A stretch of 64,000 nucleotides of DNA. Origin: an uncultured Acidimicrobiales bacterium (GTDB taxonomy: Bacteria > Actinomycetota > Acidimicrobiia > Acidimicrobiales > SZUA-35). The notes under the pieces were generated by a model. The model searched no databases, was not told the origin of the DNA, and was given only the letters and a program-made list of their open reading frames with translations. The stretch is from NCBI GenBank assembly GCA_937922785.1, contig CALAJQ010000019.1:24328-88327 (forward strand). Direction: 5' to 3'. This document shows positions 39,634 through 48,719 of this stretch, in pieces. Made by a program: the position numbers and the translations under genes. Every line of letters begins with the position of its first letter. Positions within the stretch are counted from its first letter, which is position 1.

Positions 39634-40392
39634 ATGACTGAGATACCTGAACACCTCCGCAAGCGGGCCGAAGAGGCTCGCCAGAAGGCCGAAGCAGCTT
39701 CTGCTCCGGCCGAGGCAGCAGCTAGTGATTCCGCGCCTAGCGAGGCCGAGTCGAAGATTCCCGCGCACCTACTTCAGCGTTCCAAGAGTGCAAAGTCAAA
39801 GGGAACTGAAGTGGAGGCATCCGGTGGGGGAGTTGGAACCGCAGTTGCCGCCGCAACCGCCACCGCACCAGCCCCTGCGGCAATGACAGGCCCTGGCGGC
39901 CACACCCAGCGACTTCTTACCGTCGTTCGTTCAGGTTCAATCCAAGACATCAAGATGAAGCCCATGGACAAGGTCCACACGTGGCCTCACCTAATCATTG
40001 TTGAGTTTGGTGCTGCTCTGTTCTGCACGGCATTCCTCACAATCTTCTCCATCTTTGTGAACGCTCCTTTGTTGGAGCTAGCAAACGTAAACGCAACTCC
40101 TAACCCGTCGAAGGCGCCGTGGTACTTCCTGGGTCTTCAGGAGTTGTTAACAATGTTCCACCCAATGGTTGCGGGCGTGACCATTCCTGGCATGGGTTTG
40201 ATCGTGCTTTGTATGGCTCCATACATTGACAAAAACCCCTCCAACAAGCCCGAGGATCGAAAGCTGGCCATCTCGCTGATGACCATCCATTTGATGTTCT
40301 GGGCCGTCCTAACACTCATCGGATCATTCTTCCGAGGACCCGGGTTTAACTTCATCTTCCCGTGGGTCGACGGAATGTTCTTCGAGCTCTAG
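39634..40392 (+). CDS. Cytochrome b, C-terminal (subunit IV-type) half with long N-terminal extension
   Basis: A 252-residue protein. Residues 1-90 form an Ala-rich extension with two short motifs, IPEHLRKR (4-11) and [13 protein letters not shown] (42-54), related to the motif of the cytochrome c at 36792. The rest matches subunit [20 protein letters not shown] is the quinol-oxidation loop (the PEWY position reads APWY), and three or four helices follow, ending [12 protein letters not shown]. It pairs with the b6-type half encoded upstream to complete the quinol-oxidising site. Confidence 0.92.
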   Translation: MTEIPEHLRKRAEEARQKAEAASAPAEAAASDSAPSEAESKIPAHLLQRSKSAKSKGTEVEASGGGVGTAVAAATATAPAPAAMTGPGGHTQRLLTVVRSGSIQDIKMKPMDKVHTWPHLIIVEFGAALFCTAFLTIFSIFVNAPLLELANVNATPNPSKAPWYFLGLQELLTMFHPMVAGVTIPGMGLIVLCMAPYIDKNPSNKPEDRKLAISLMTIHLMFWAVLTLIGSFFRGPGFNFIFPWVDGMFFEL

Positions 40393-40406
40393 AAGGTTTA
40401 TTAGTT

Positions 40407-41273
40407 ATGACTTGGTTAATTGCAGGAATCGCAGTGCTAGCGGTGCTGGCGCTGATTGTTATGTTCGTTTCCCTCAGGGGTCAGGATTCAGAAACAGCGT
40501 TTGGACAGCTATCTAACGAGGCTGTCTCGCGGGACCGCTCTAAGTTCACTCCTGCGGCAGAAGGTGATAGCTCCAGCGTCATCCGCACGGGCAAAGAAGT
40601 AGAGCTTGCGGCCAAGACCGATCGTTCGCTTGCAACCGTTGGACCATCAACACCGGTCGCTTATGTTCCGCCAGACGCCGAGACAATCGGTGTAGCTCGG
40701 CGCCAATTCCTTAACCGAGGCATCATCGCCATGTTCGGCCTGGGACTGTCAAGTTTCGGCGCAGCCTGCATTGCGTTCCTGTGGCCAACCGGCGCAAGCG
40801 GCTTTGGTTCAGTCATTAACGTTGGCAAGATCAATGACATCCAAGCCGGCATCAAGGCTGGAGGCGGTTTTTTCTACGTGCCCGAAGGGCGCATGTGGGT
40901 TACCGAGTACCCCTCAACCGCCATCGAAAAGGCAGTCGATCAGTACGGATTCTATGACCAGGTGTCTGACGGTCTCAGCGCTGGTGTTGTGGCCTTGTAC
41001 CAAACTTGTCCTCACCTTGGCTGCCGTGTTCCCGAGTGCGCAACCTCGCAATGGTTCGAGTGCCCATGCCACGGTTCGCAGTACAACCGAGTTGGCGAAA
41101 AGAAGGGTGGTCCAGCGCCTCGAGGCATGGATAGATTCCCTATGGTGGTCACTGCGGGCAACGATCTTTTGGTGAACACTGGAAGCGTTATCCAAGGGCC
41201 AGCTATTGGCACTAATACCACCGGCCAAGAGGCTGAGGGTCCGAACTGCATCAGTGGTGCTGAGGAGCATTAA
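40407..41273 (+). CDS. qcrA: Rieske iron-sulfur protein
   Basis: A 288-residue protein with an N-terminal helix (2-25), a soluble loop of about 80 residues, a second helix preceded by RRQFLNRG (twin-arginine-like), and the Rieske domain with CPHLGC and CPCHGS holding the [2Fe-2S] cluster. The extra first helix is like the multi-helix Rieske proteins of actinobacteria. ATG at 40407 follows GAAGG by 11 bases; a longer frame would overlap the upstream gene. The next gene starts on its last base (TAATG). Confidence 0.95.
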   Translation: MTWLIAGIAVLAVLALIVMFVSLRGQDSETAFGQLSNEAVSRDRSKFTPAAEGDSSSVIRTGKEVELAAKTDRSLATVGPSTPVAYVPPDAETIGVARRQFLNRGIIAMFGLGLSSFGAACIAFLWPTGASGFGSVINVGKINDIQAGIKAGGGFFYVPEGRMWVTEYPSTAIEKAVDQYGFYDQVSDGLSAGVVALYQTCPHLGCRVPECATSQWFECPCHGSQYNRVGEKKGGPAPRGMDRFPMVVTAGNDLLVNTGSVIQGPAIGTNTTGQEAEGPNCISGAEEH

Positions 41274-42838
41274 TGTCCGATTTTGTTCTGGGAGCCGGCG
41301 GGCCCATCATTGCAGCCAACTTCCGGGCCATCGGCCTGACAATCTCGGTCCTCACGGTCCTAGCTTTTCTGGCTCTATTTGTCCGCAACGTCTTTCTTGC
41401 TCGCGATGAGCTCGGCTCGGAGGTGGAGCTTGCGGCAAACCGGCGCCCCTACCTAAGCGACGAAGAACTAGAGGGCACCAAGCTTGACCGTTCGCTGACA
41501 TTTGCGTTGGTTGTCCTCGGCATCACTTCTCTGATTCTTCCGTTCTACTGGCTGGCCGAACCTGGCCGCCAGGACGGAGCCACCGACTTGAAGACAGAAA
41601 CCTTTGAGATTCGGGGCGAGCGTCTTTACACCGGTGGCGCCCAGTGCGTTAACTGCCACGCTGCTGGCGGTGTTGGTGGCCCAGCACCTTATGTTTTTCA
41701 GGATGCTGACGGCCAGTTCTTGGCCAACGCCACATGGACTGCGCCCGCGCTGAACAACGTCTTGCTTCGCTACAGCGAAGAAGAAGTTACATACATCCTC
41801 AACTTCGGACGGCCCGGTTCGCCAATGGCGGCCTGGGGTACCCCAGGCGGCGGCCCACTGACCAGCCAACAAGTTGAGTACCTAGTTGCGTACCTCGCCA
41901 GTTTGCAAGTGCAAACTCTCGACGAAGTTGCAATCAACGAATACATCGCCAGCCTCAGCGAGTCTGAAGATGCGGCCGAGCGGGCAGCATCAGAAGAGCT
42001 AGCTCAGGACGTTGTTGTGGCAGCAGACAAGTTGTCAGATGAAATCCGTGAAGAGGTTGCGCGATCTGTCGAAGCTGGCGAGTTTGAAACCGCTGGCGAG
42101 GCTGTGTTCAACCTAGGTTTGTTCTCAGGCTTCAAGGCAGGCTCACTGAGCTGCGCTCGTTGCCATACCCAAGGTTGGTCGCTAGGCCCTGAGACATCCC
42201 CTGACATTTTGGAGCCTGGAATCGCAGCTTGTGGCGGCGGTAACCCCTCAGGTATCGCACCAAGTCTGTGCGGCGGTCTTGAGCACTTCCCTGATGACAC
42301 ATGGTTGAAGCCTGACGGCAGCTGGCTTGAGTTCGGCGAGTTCCCAGTGGCCCTTGACGGCTCGATTATTGAGCTCGACGACAAGGGCAACCCACAGACT
42401 GGCTCGCTAGATGAAGATGGCGAACCCATCGGCTATGAGATTCTCGACAACGGCGATCTTGCCGATTGTGCCTTTGAGTCGGGCCTTTGGGAGCCGGGCG
42501 GCATCGCAGCCGATGCGTACCCGTTTGATCCGGACTTCACCTTTGTTCCCGATGACAGTGAAGACGGTTTTGAAGACCCTCCGGTCCTTCAAGTAAGTGA
42601 TCTAAATGGCACAACTGCAGTGCTAAGTGGCGGTCGTCTTGGTGGAGACTGCACGATCGTTGAGATGCCGCCTCGCACCTCCCGTGCAAACTATGACTTC
42701 CTATACAACGGTGCTGAGGCCGGAAGAGGATATGGTCGTGGCGGCCAAAGTAGCGGTGGCATGATGCCCGGCTTCGGCGGCACTCTGCCCCCAGATCTCA
42801 TTGAAGAGGTCGTGAACTACATCCGAGGTCTCGAGTGA
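41273..42838 (+). CDS. Membrane-bound diheme cytochrome c
   Basis: A 521-residue protein with helices at about 15-40 and 72-92 and two heme c sites, CVNCH at 125-129 and CARCH at 294-298, each in its own domain. Between them is a Glu-rich segment likely to be a coiled coil (ASEELAQDVVVAADKLSDE). After the second heme comes a long acidic, Gly/Asp-rich part without heme and a GRGYGRGGQSSGGMM stretch before a final MPGFGGTLPPDLIEEVV segment, where the methionine may be an axial ligand. It replaces cytochrome c1 or the actinobacterial QcrC as electron exit of the complex. Confidence 0.88.
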   Translation: MSDFVLGAGGPIIAANFRAIGLTISVLTVLAFLALFVRNVFLARDELGSEVELAANRRPYLSDEELEGTKLDRSLTFALVVLGITSLILPFYWLAEPGRQDGATDLKTETFEIRGERLYTGGAQCVNCHAAGGVGGPAPYVFQDADGQFLANATWTAPALNNVLLRYSEEEVTYILNFGRPGSPMAAWGTPGGGPLTSQQVEYLVAYLASLQVQTLDEVAINEYIASLSESEDAAERAASEELAQDVVVAADKLSDEIREEVARSVEAGEFETAGEAVFNLGLFSGFKAGSLSCARCHTQGWSLGPETSPDILEPGIAACGGGNPSGIAPSLCGGLEHFPDDTWLKPDGSWLEFGEFPVALDGSIIELDDKGNPQTGSLDEDGEPIGYEILDNGDLADCAFESGLWEPGGIAADAYPFDPDFTFVPDDSEDGFEDPPVLQVSDLNGTTAVLSGGRLGGDCTIVEMPPRTSRANYDFLYNGAEAGRGYGRGGQSSGGMMPGFGGTLPPDLIEEVVNYIRGLE

Positions 42839-43749
42839 TAGCAACAATTCTCGCTCTCTTTGATGGCATTGCCTTCGATCCATTTTTTCGTGGTCTACTA
42901 AGTGTCCTTGTAGGTGTTGTTGTTCTATTCGGTGGCGTCTACCTACTACTTGCCACTAACTCCGGATCGCGAGTTGGCGGACTGATCGCCGGCGCAGGCC
43001 TGTTTGGCTGGATGTTCCTGATGGGGATTTCCTGGATGCTTTATGGCATCGGCTGGAAGGGCGAGCCTGAATCTTGGGAATTGGTCGAGATTCACTCAGG
43101 TGATCTTGTTCAAGCCGAGACCGAAGAAGCCACTGAGCTTGCTTTCGGGATTGAGACTTTCAACCCAAACGTTGACGGTATTGACGATCCGGACGAGCAG
43201 CAAAACATCGCCAAAGAAGCAGCCGCCGATGGAGTCGGGGGCTGGCGCTATCTTGCAACATCGGATTCAAAGCGAGGCGAAGCCCAGGCCGCAGCAGATG
43301 AGTTCTTGGCCGCGCAAAACGTCTTCGCCTCGACCGCTGAGTACGTGCCGCTTAGGTTCGGTGGATTCGGAATTGGTGGCAAGGATCTGCCCAAGGAGAC
43401 CGACACGATTGCGGGCAGACTTTGGCACGGTGCTGGCAACAAAGTTCACACGACCATCCTTCAACCGTGGCACCCCAAGGAACTGGTTGCGATCCAGGTT
43501 CAGGGCGTTGTAGAAAAGCCCACGCTTCCCGGTGAGGCGCCTCCGCTTCCTGAAGCAGATGCTGAAAAGCCAATCAAGACCGTCATCATCGAGCGCGATC
43601 GTGGCGGACCAATCCCGGCATTCGTCGGCGGCGAGCGCTTCACACCTTTCGTGTTCACCATCTTTAACGGAATCATCTTCGGCATCTTCGCCTGGCTTCT
43701 CCACACTCGTGACAGACGAGAGTCGGAAATCCGCGCTGCAGTTGCCTAG
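42835..43749 (+). CDS. Membrane protein of the bc operon, unknown function
   Basis: A 304-residue protein with two N-terminal helices (15-40 and 47-72), a large soluble part and a C-terminal helix (TIFNGIIFGIFAWLLH) with a charged end. I do not recognise a family. The soluble part has no heme or cluster motif. GTG overlaps the cytochrome c stop by 4 bases and nuoA follows after 18, so it belongs to both blocks by position. A structural link between the bc complex and other respiratory complexes is conceivable but not shown. Confidence 0.75.
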   Translation: MIATILALFDGIAFDPFFRGLLSVLVGVVVLFGGVYLLLATNSGSRVGGLIAGAGLFGWMFLMGISWMLYGIGWKGEPESWELVEIHSGDLVQAETEEATELAFGIETFNPNVDGIDDPDEQQNIAKEAAADGVGGWRYLATSDSKRGEAQAAADEFLAAQNVFASTAEYVPLRFGGFGIGGKDLPKETDTIAGRLWHGAGNKVHTTILQPWHPKELVAIQVQGVVEKPTLPGEAPPLPEADAEKPIKTVIIERDRGGPIPAFVGGERFTPFVFTIFNGIIFGIFAWLLHTRDRRESEIRAAVA

Positions 43750-43767
43750 GACAGAAAGGCGCGCTCT

Positions 43768-44268
43768 ATGGCGCAGTACCTTCCCATATTTGCCCTGCTG
43801 GTCGTAGCGGTTCTCTTTGCTGCTTTATCTTTCGCTGCGTCGAAGCTTCTAGCACCCCGCAATCCAACTGAAGAGAAGCTTGCTCCTTATGAGTGCGGAA
43901 TCATTCCGGGCCGCGAGCCACCCCAGCGCTTTCCGGTTCGGTTCTACCTAGTAGCGATGCTCTTTATCGTTTTTGATATCGAGATTGTCTTTTTGTACCC
44001 GTGGGCGATGACTTACGGCGACCTTGGCCTATTCGGATTACTTGCCATCCTTCTTTTCTCGGCTCTGGTTTTTGAGAGCTTTGTTTACCTGATTTCAAAG
44101 GGAGCCCTGGACTGGGGTCCTTTGCAGGTGAACCGTCGCCAGCAAGCCACCGTTGTAGCTCGTACGGCAGAATCAACTATTCGGAAGGTCGGCACTGAAG
44201 GTCGGTACTCCGAAGCCGAACCGGTCGTGACTGCGGCTAGTTCCACCCTCGAAACTGGAGCTGCGTAA
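43768..44268 (+). CDS. nuoA: NADH-quinone oxidoreductase subunit A, first set
   Basis: A 166-residue three-helix subunit next to the quinone site. PYECGIIPG with its loop cysteine and [12 protein letters not shown] are the family motifs. The C-terminus is some 40 residues longer than in the second copy (61551-61916), polar and probably disordered. It overlaps nuoB by 1 base (TAATG), and follows the bc genes without a visible terminator. Confidence 0.95.
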   Translation: MAQYLPIFALLVVAVLFAALSFAASKLLAPRNPTEEKLAPYECGIIPGREPPQRFPVRFYLVAMLFIVFDIEIVFLYPWAMTYGDLGLFGLLAILLFSALVFESFVYLISKGALDWGPLQVNRRQQATVVARTAESTIRKVGTEGRYSEAEPVVTAASSTLETGAA

Positions 44269-44846
44269 TGGGCCTCATTGAGAACATTCAAGATGATGGC
44301 CTAGGCGGCCTGGAACACAATGTGGTTACGGGCCAGTTGGAGAAGCTGGTCAGCTGGAGTCGGGCTCGGTCTTCATGGCCAGCCACCTTCGGTCTGGCCT
44401 GTTGCGCAATAGAGATGATGGCCACCGGCGGTTCTCACTACGACATTGCCCGGCTAGGTATGGAAGTGTTCCGAGCTTCGCCTCGCCAGGCTGACGTAAT
44501 GATTGTGGCTGGCCGAGTTAGCCAGAAGATGGCTCCAGTTCTTCGGCAGGTTTATGACCAGATGATGGAACCCAAGTGGGTTATCTCCATGGGAGTTTGC
44601 GCCTCAAGTGGTGGAATGTTCAACAACTACGCCATCGTCCAGGGAGTTGACCAGATTGTGCCGGTCGATGTGTATGCGCCCGGGTGTCCCCCCGGACCCC
44701 AGACCCTGCTTCACGCAATCAACACGCTTCACACTCAGATCGAATCTGGCGAACTGTTGCGACGTCGTCAAGGCGGCGCGGGCATCGTGGTTGAACAACT
44801 TGACGGTCAGGGCGAAACCCAACTCGTACGACTAGGCCAGAAGTGA
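44268..44846 (+). CDS. nuoB: NADH-quinone oxidoreductase subunit B, first set
   Basis: A 192-residue subunit holding cluster N2. Ligands are in [10 protein letters not shown] (two adjacent cysteines), [12 protein letters not shown] and [12 protein letters not shown]. The sequence is the standard bacterial complex I type. It overlaps nuoC by 4 bases. Confidence 0.97.
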   Translation: MGLIENIQDDGLGGLEHNVVTGQLEKLVSWSRARSSWPATFGLACCAIEMMATGGSHYDIARLGMEVFRASPRQADVMIVAGRVSQKMAPVLRQVYDQMMEPKWVISMGVCASSGGMFNNYAIVQGVDQIVPVDVYAPGCPPGPQTLLHAINTLHTQIESGELLRRRQGGAGIVVEQLDGQGETQLVRLGQK

Positions 44847-45364
44847 GCGAAGACACCGCACCTCAAGAAGACACCGAACCTCAACAAGAGTTGGGGCCTT
44901 ATGGGTGTCCTGAGTCAGAGGCTTTGGGAGAGCGGACCATTCACCCCAATCGTGAGCAGTGGTTAGAGACAGCTCAAGGTCTTCTTGATGACGGCTGGAC
45001 CATGTGTTTTGATCTGACAGCCGTTGACTACCTGACCTATGCCCCGTCCCGGAATCTACCCGCAGGTGTCAACGAGGAACGCTTCGAAGTGGTGGCTGGT
45101 TTCATAAGCCACTCATCCGGTACCCGGTTGCGCGCTAAGGCTCAGGTTCCAGCGAGCGACACCTCGATTGGCTCGCTCACTTCGATCTATCCCGGCGTTG
45201 ATTACCTGGAACGCGAAGTCTTCGACATGTTCGGAATAACATTCGAAGGTCACCCAGACATGTCCCGAATTCTCATGCCTGAAACCTGGGAAGGGCACCC
45301 GCTTCGTAAGGACTATGCGGTTGGTGGCATTCCAGTTCAGTTCAAGGGACCTCAAGGAGGCTAG
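44843..45364 (+). CDS. nuoC: NADH-quinone oxidoreductase subunit C, first set
   Basis: A 173-residue peripheral-arm subunit. The signature [17 protein letters not shown] followed by [23 protein letters not shown] is diagnostic. The first 30 residues are acidic and Gln-rich and not conserved. GTG start inside the nuoB end. Confidence 0.95.
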   Translation: MSEDTAPQEDTEPQQELGPYGCPESEALGERTIHPNREQWLETAQGLLDDGWTMCFDLTAVDYLTYAPSRNLPAGVNEERFEVVAGFISHSSGTRLRAKAQVPASDTSIGSLTSIYPGVDYLEREVFDMFGITFEGHPDMSRILMPETWEGHPLRKDYAVGGIPVQFKGPQGG

Positions 45365-45367
45365 GAA

Positions 45368-46696
45368 ATGACAATCACAGAATCCGAGCCCACCACACCT
45401 GAGCAAGAAGGCTCTGACGCCGAGACCCCATTGGCCGGACAGCTTCACAAGCTGCCTCGTCGCGACGCCGTACTGCGGATGAGTGAAGTTCGAGCTGCAG
45501 AGATGGCTAATGAGCCAATCGTCGGCGAGAACGACCAGACCATGTTGGTAAACATGGGACCCGCTCACCCCTCGACTCACGGCGTGTTGCGACTGATGCT
45601 TGAGATGGACGGAGAAACTGTTCGCCGATCAAAGCCCATCGTTGGTTACCTCCACACCGGTATGGAAAAAACCGGCGAGAACCTGACCTATTTGCAAGGT
45701 CCAACGAACGTCACTCGGATGGACTACGCATCTCCGTTGTTCACAGAGATGGCCTTTGCCTTATCGGTTGAGAAACTAATCGGCCTAGAAATTCCAGAAC
45801 GAGCAACCTGGATCCGAATGCTGATGTGTGAGATGAACCGCATCTCCTCGCATCTGTTGTTCATGGCAACTAACGGCATGGACCTCGGCGCAGTGTCGAT
45901 GATGATCTACGGCTGGCGCGAGCGTGAGGAAGTGCTTCGATTCTTCGAAGCAGTTACCGGCCTGCGGATGAACCATAACTACATTCGCCCTGGCGGAGTT
46001 GCTGCCGATCTTCCTGACGGCTGGCGAGACTCAGTGCTTCGGCTTATGGAAATGTTGCCGCCTCGACTAGAGGAATATGACATCCTCATGACCGGTCAAC
46101 CAATCTGGCGTGACCGGCTTCAGGGAGTTGGCACCTTGACTTCAGATGAAGCCCTGGCTTTGTCAGTAACCGGACCAGTACTGCGAAGCACCGGTGTGGC
46201 ATGGGATTTGCGCCGTGACGAGCCTTACTTGGCATATGACCAAGTTGACTTTGATGTTGTTGTTGGCACCTATGGAGACGCCTTCGATCGGTACGCAATC
46301 CGGTTAGCCGAGATCCGAGAATCGATCAGGATCGTCGGACAGATTCTCGAGAAGATGCCAAAGGGCGACTACCGCGCCGGAGATGCAAAAGTCACTCCGC
46401 CTCCCCGGGCCCGCATTGATGAATCAATGGAAGCACTGATTCACCATTTCAAGATCTTTACCGAGGGATTCAAGGTTCCTGAAGGTGAAGCATATGCAGC
46501 TGTTGAAAGCCCACGCGGAGAGCTTGGCGTGTATATCGTGTCCGATGGTTCTTCAAAGCCCTATCGCATGCACGTACGCGGTCCGAGCTTCACTAACCTG
46601 CAAGTTTTGCCGCACATGATGGCCGACGGCTTGTTGGCCGACGCGGTCGCATCCATTTCGAGCGTTGACCCAATTATGGGCGAGGTTGATCGTTGA
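45368..46696 (+). CDS. nuoD: NADH-quinone oxidoreductase subunit D, first set
   Basis: A 442-residue 49-kDa subunit that forms the quinone site with NuoB. MGPAHPSTHGVLRL holds the quinone-facing histidine, and VGYLHTGMEKTGENL, MDYASPLF and the C-terminal SVDPIMGEVDR are typical. The last residue R before the stop is the conserved end. A leader of some 60 residues precedes the core. Its stop overlaps the nuoE TTG. Confidence 0.97.
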   Translation: MTITESEPTTPEQEGSDAETPLAGQLHKLPRRDAVLRMSEVRAAEMANEPIVGENDQTMLVNMGPAHPSTHGVLRLMLEMDGETVRRSKPIVGYLHTGMEKTGENLTYLQGPTNVTRMDYASPLFTEMAFALSVEKLIGLEIPERATWIRMLMCEMNRISSHLLFMATNGMDLGAVSMMIYGWREREEVLRFFEAVTGLRMNHNYIRPGGVAADLPDGWRDSVLRLMEMLPPRLEEYDILMTGQPIWRDRLQGVGTLTSDEALALSVTGPVLRSTGVAWDLRRDEPYLAYDQVDFDVVVGTYGDAFDRYAIRLAEIRESIRIVGQILEKMPKGDYRAGDAKVTPPPRARIDESMEALIHHFKIFTEGFKVPEGEAYAAVESPRGELGVYIVSDGSSKPYRMHVRGPSFTNLQVLPHMMADGLLADAVASISSVDPIMGEVDR

Positions 46697-47319
46697 GCCG
46701 TCTGACAGCACAAAACCAAGAGGTGGCCGCGGAGATAATTTCGCGGTACCCGCGCGCAAAGTCGGCGCTAATTCCTCTTCTGCATCTTGCCCAAGAGCAG
46801 GATGGCTATGTTGCCGACGACGCAATGGAGCATCTGGCTGAGTTGGTCGGGGTAACCCCAGCCGAAGTTCTTGGCACGTGCAGCTTCTATGAAATGTTTG
46901 TTCGTCATCCCGTCGGCAAATACAAGATTGACATCTGCACCAACATTTCGTGCCAGCTGGTCGGTGGTGAAGAGCTGCTCCATCACGCTGAGGAAACGCT
47001 CGGGATTAGAGCCGGTGGTACAACCGATGATGGTCTGTTCACGATTGAAGATGTTGAATGTATTGCGGCCTGCACTGAGGGCCCCTGTCTCCAGGTCAAC
47101 TACCGGTACGAGTACCGGCTGTCTAACAGTGATTTTGACAACATGATTGAGGGCTTGCGCGACGGATCACGCGACGATGTGCCACCCCATGGCACCCTTG
47201 GTCTTACACGTCAGCACATCCCCCAAGATCACCTCGCCGGCATCGGTTCGCCGGAAACCACACCTATGCCTGCTTGGTTCGAATCGCGACAGCCTGAGCC
47301 TGAAGCTGAAGGTGCCTGA
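46693..47319 (+). CDS. nuoE: NADH-quinone oxidoreductase subunit E
   Basis: A 208-residue thioredoxin-like [2Fe-2S] subunit (N1a). The cluster cysteines are in CTNISC and CIAACTEGPC. The family region TPAEVLGTCSFYEMF is present. A C-terminal extension of about 50 residues is Pro/Glu-rich. TTG at 46693 overlaps nuoD. Its presence together with nuoF and nuoG means that this set can use NADH. Confidence 0.95.
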   Translation: MSRLTAQNQEVAAEIISRYPRAKSALIPLLHLAQEQDGYVADDAMEHLAELVGVTPAEVLGTCSFYEMFVRHPVGKYKIDICTNISCQLVGGEELLHHAEETLGIRAGGTTDDGLFTIEDVECIAACTEGPCLQVNYRYEYRLSNSDFDNMIEGLRDGSRDDVPPHGTLGLTRQHIPQDHLAGIGSPETTPMPAWFESRQPEPEAEGA

Positions 47320-48719
47320 TGCCTACTAACGCTTATGTTCCCCACGCCCAGGGCTATGTGGACAACGAGGGGCCAAAGGTCGTTTCTTCTCGGTTCATCC
47401 ACGACGATTCCCACACGCTTGAAAGAGCGCTCGCTACCGATGCCTACGAAGGCATGAAAATTGCCTTAGGTATGGCGCCACATGAAGTTGCGGCGCTTGT
47501 TAAGGACGCAGTTCTCCTTGGTCGCGGTGGTGCTGGTTTCCCCGCAGGCATCAAGTGGGGCTTCATGCCCCCCGTATGGCCTCGATATTTGGTGGTCAAC
47601 GGAGATGAGTCTGAACCAGGCACATACAAGGACCGGCTCCTTATGGAGAACGATCCTCACCAGTTGATCGCTGGATGTGTCATTACCTGTTACGCCCTTG
47701 GTCTAAATCAGTGCTTCCTGTATGTCAGAGGCGAGATGGCCCTGGCCCAAGAACGTATTGCCGTAGCGTTAAACGAAGCGTACGAAGCTGGCCTTGTTGG
47801 CAAAAACATCAACGGAACTGACGTCTCGATCGACGTTGTCTTGCACTGGGGTGCAGGCGCTTACATCGTTGGCGAAGAAACTGCGCTGATTGAATCCCTT
47901 GAAGGCAACCGTGGCATGCCACGCTTGAAGCCGCCGTTTTTCCCAGCTGCCAAGGGCCTCTATATGAAGCCGACCATTGTCAACAACGTTGAGACGTTGG
48001 CGAACCTCGGCTGGCTACTACAAAACGGTCCCGAGTCATATAAGACCTATGGTTCTGAGACCAGCCCCGGCACACGTATGTTGGCCATTAGCGGTCACGT
48101 AAACCGGCCCGGTGTCTATGAAGTTGAGCAGGGCAAGGTCACATTCCGTGATCTGTTCTATGGCGACAACTATTGCCAAGGCATTCGCGATGGAAACGAA
48201 CTGAAGGCCTTTATCCCGGGCGGGGGTTCGGCACCGTGGTTCTTCCCAGATCAGCTTGACCTTCCCCTTGAAGCTCGCCCAGTAGGCGCTGCCGGCTCAA
48301 TGCTTGGTTCGGGAGCAATCGTGGTTATGGATGACACCACTGATGCTGTGAAGGCAACCTTGCGTCTCGTTCGCTTTTACGCTCGAGAGAGTTGTGGCAA
48401 GTGCACGCCATGTCGTGAAGGCACCGCATGGGAAGAGAAAGTGTTGCAACGGATCTTGGACGGCCACGGACGGCCCCAAGACATCGACCTTTTGCTAGAA
48501 ATCGGCAACAACATAAGCCCTGGGCCTTATCCGGTTGCTTCGTTTGATTCCCAAAGTCTCGAAGCAATCCCGTTCCCGCCAAAGCAAACAACAATCTGCC
48601 CGCTTGGACCTTCGTCGGTAGCACCGATCACATCGGCGATCCGGCGCTTCCGTCACGAGTTTGAAGAGAAGATAGAAGCCGCTGTCGCCGCTCGAAACGC
48701 CGGAGATCAAGATGACTGA
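47319..48719 (+). CDS. nuoF: NADH-quinone oxidoreductase subunit F
   Basis: A 466-residue subunit that binds NADH and FMN (GRGGAGFPAGIKWGFMP and ESEPGTYKDR) and cluster N3 (ESCGKCTPCREGT and a later cysteine in TTICPLG). A loop of about 25 residues between the last two (ISPGPYPVASFDSQSLEA) resembles that of other actinobacteria as far as I recall. It overlaps nuoG by 8 bases. Confidence 0.97.
   Translation: MPTNAYVPHAQGYVDNEGPKVVSSRFIHDDSHTLERALATDAYEGMKIALGMAPHEVAALVKDAVLLGRGGAGFPAGIKWGFMPPVWPRYLVVNGDESEPGTYKDRLLMENDPHQLIAGCVITCYALGLNQCFLYVRGEMALAQERIAVALNEAYEAGLVGKNINGTDVSIDVVLHWGAGAYIVGEETALIESLEGNRGMPRLKPPFFPAAKGLYMKPTIVNNVETLANLGWLLQNGPESYKTYGSETSPGTRMLAISGHVNRPGVYEVEQGKVTFRDLFYGDNYCQGIRDGNELKAFIPGGGSAPWFFPDQLDLPLEARPVGAAGSMLGSGAIVVMDDTTDAVKATLRLVRFYARESCGKCTPCREGTAWEEKVLQRILDGHGRPQDIDLLLEIGNNISPGPYPVASFDSQSLEAIPFPPKQTTICPLGPSSVAPITSAIRRFRHEFEEKIEAAVAARNAGDQDD

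Noticed and set aside
43043..43513. Alternative frames inside the bc and nuo genes (many over 60 codons)
   Set aside because: They overlap genes with clear family motifs and have shadow-type composition.
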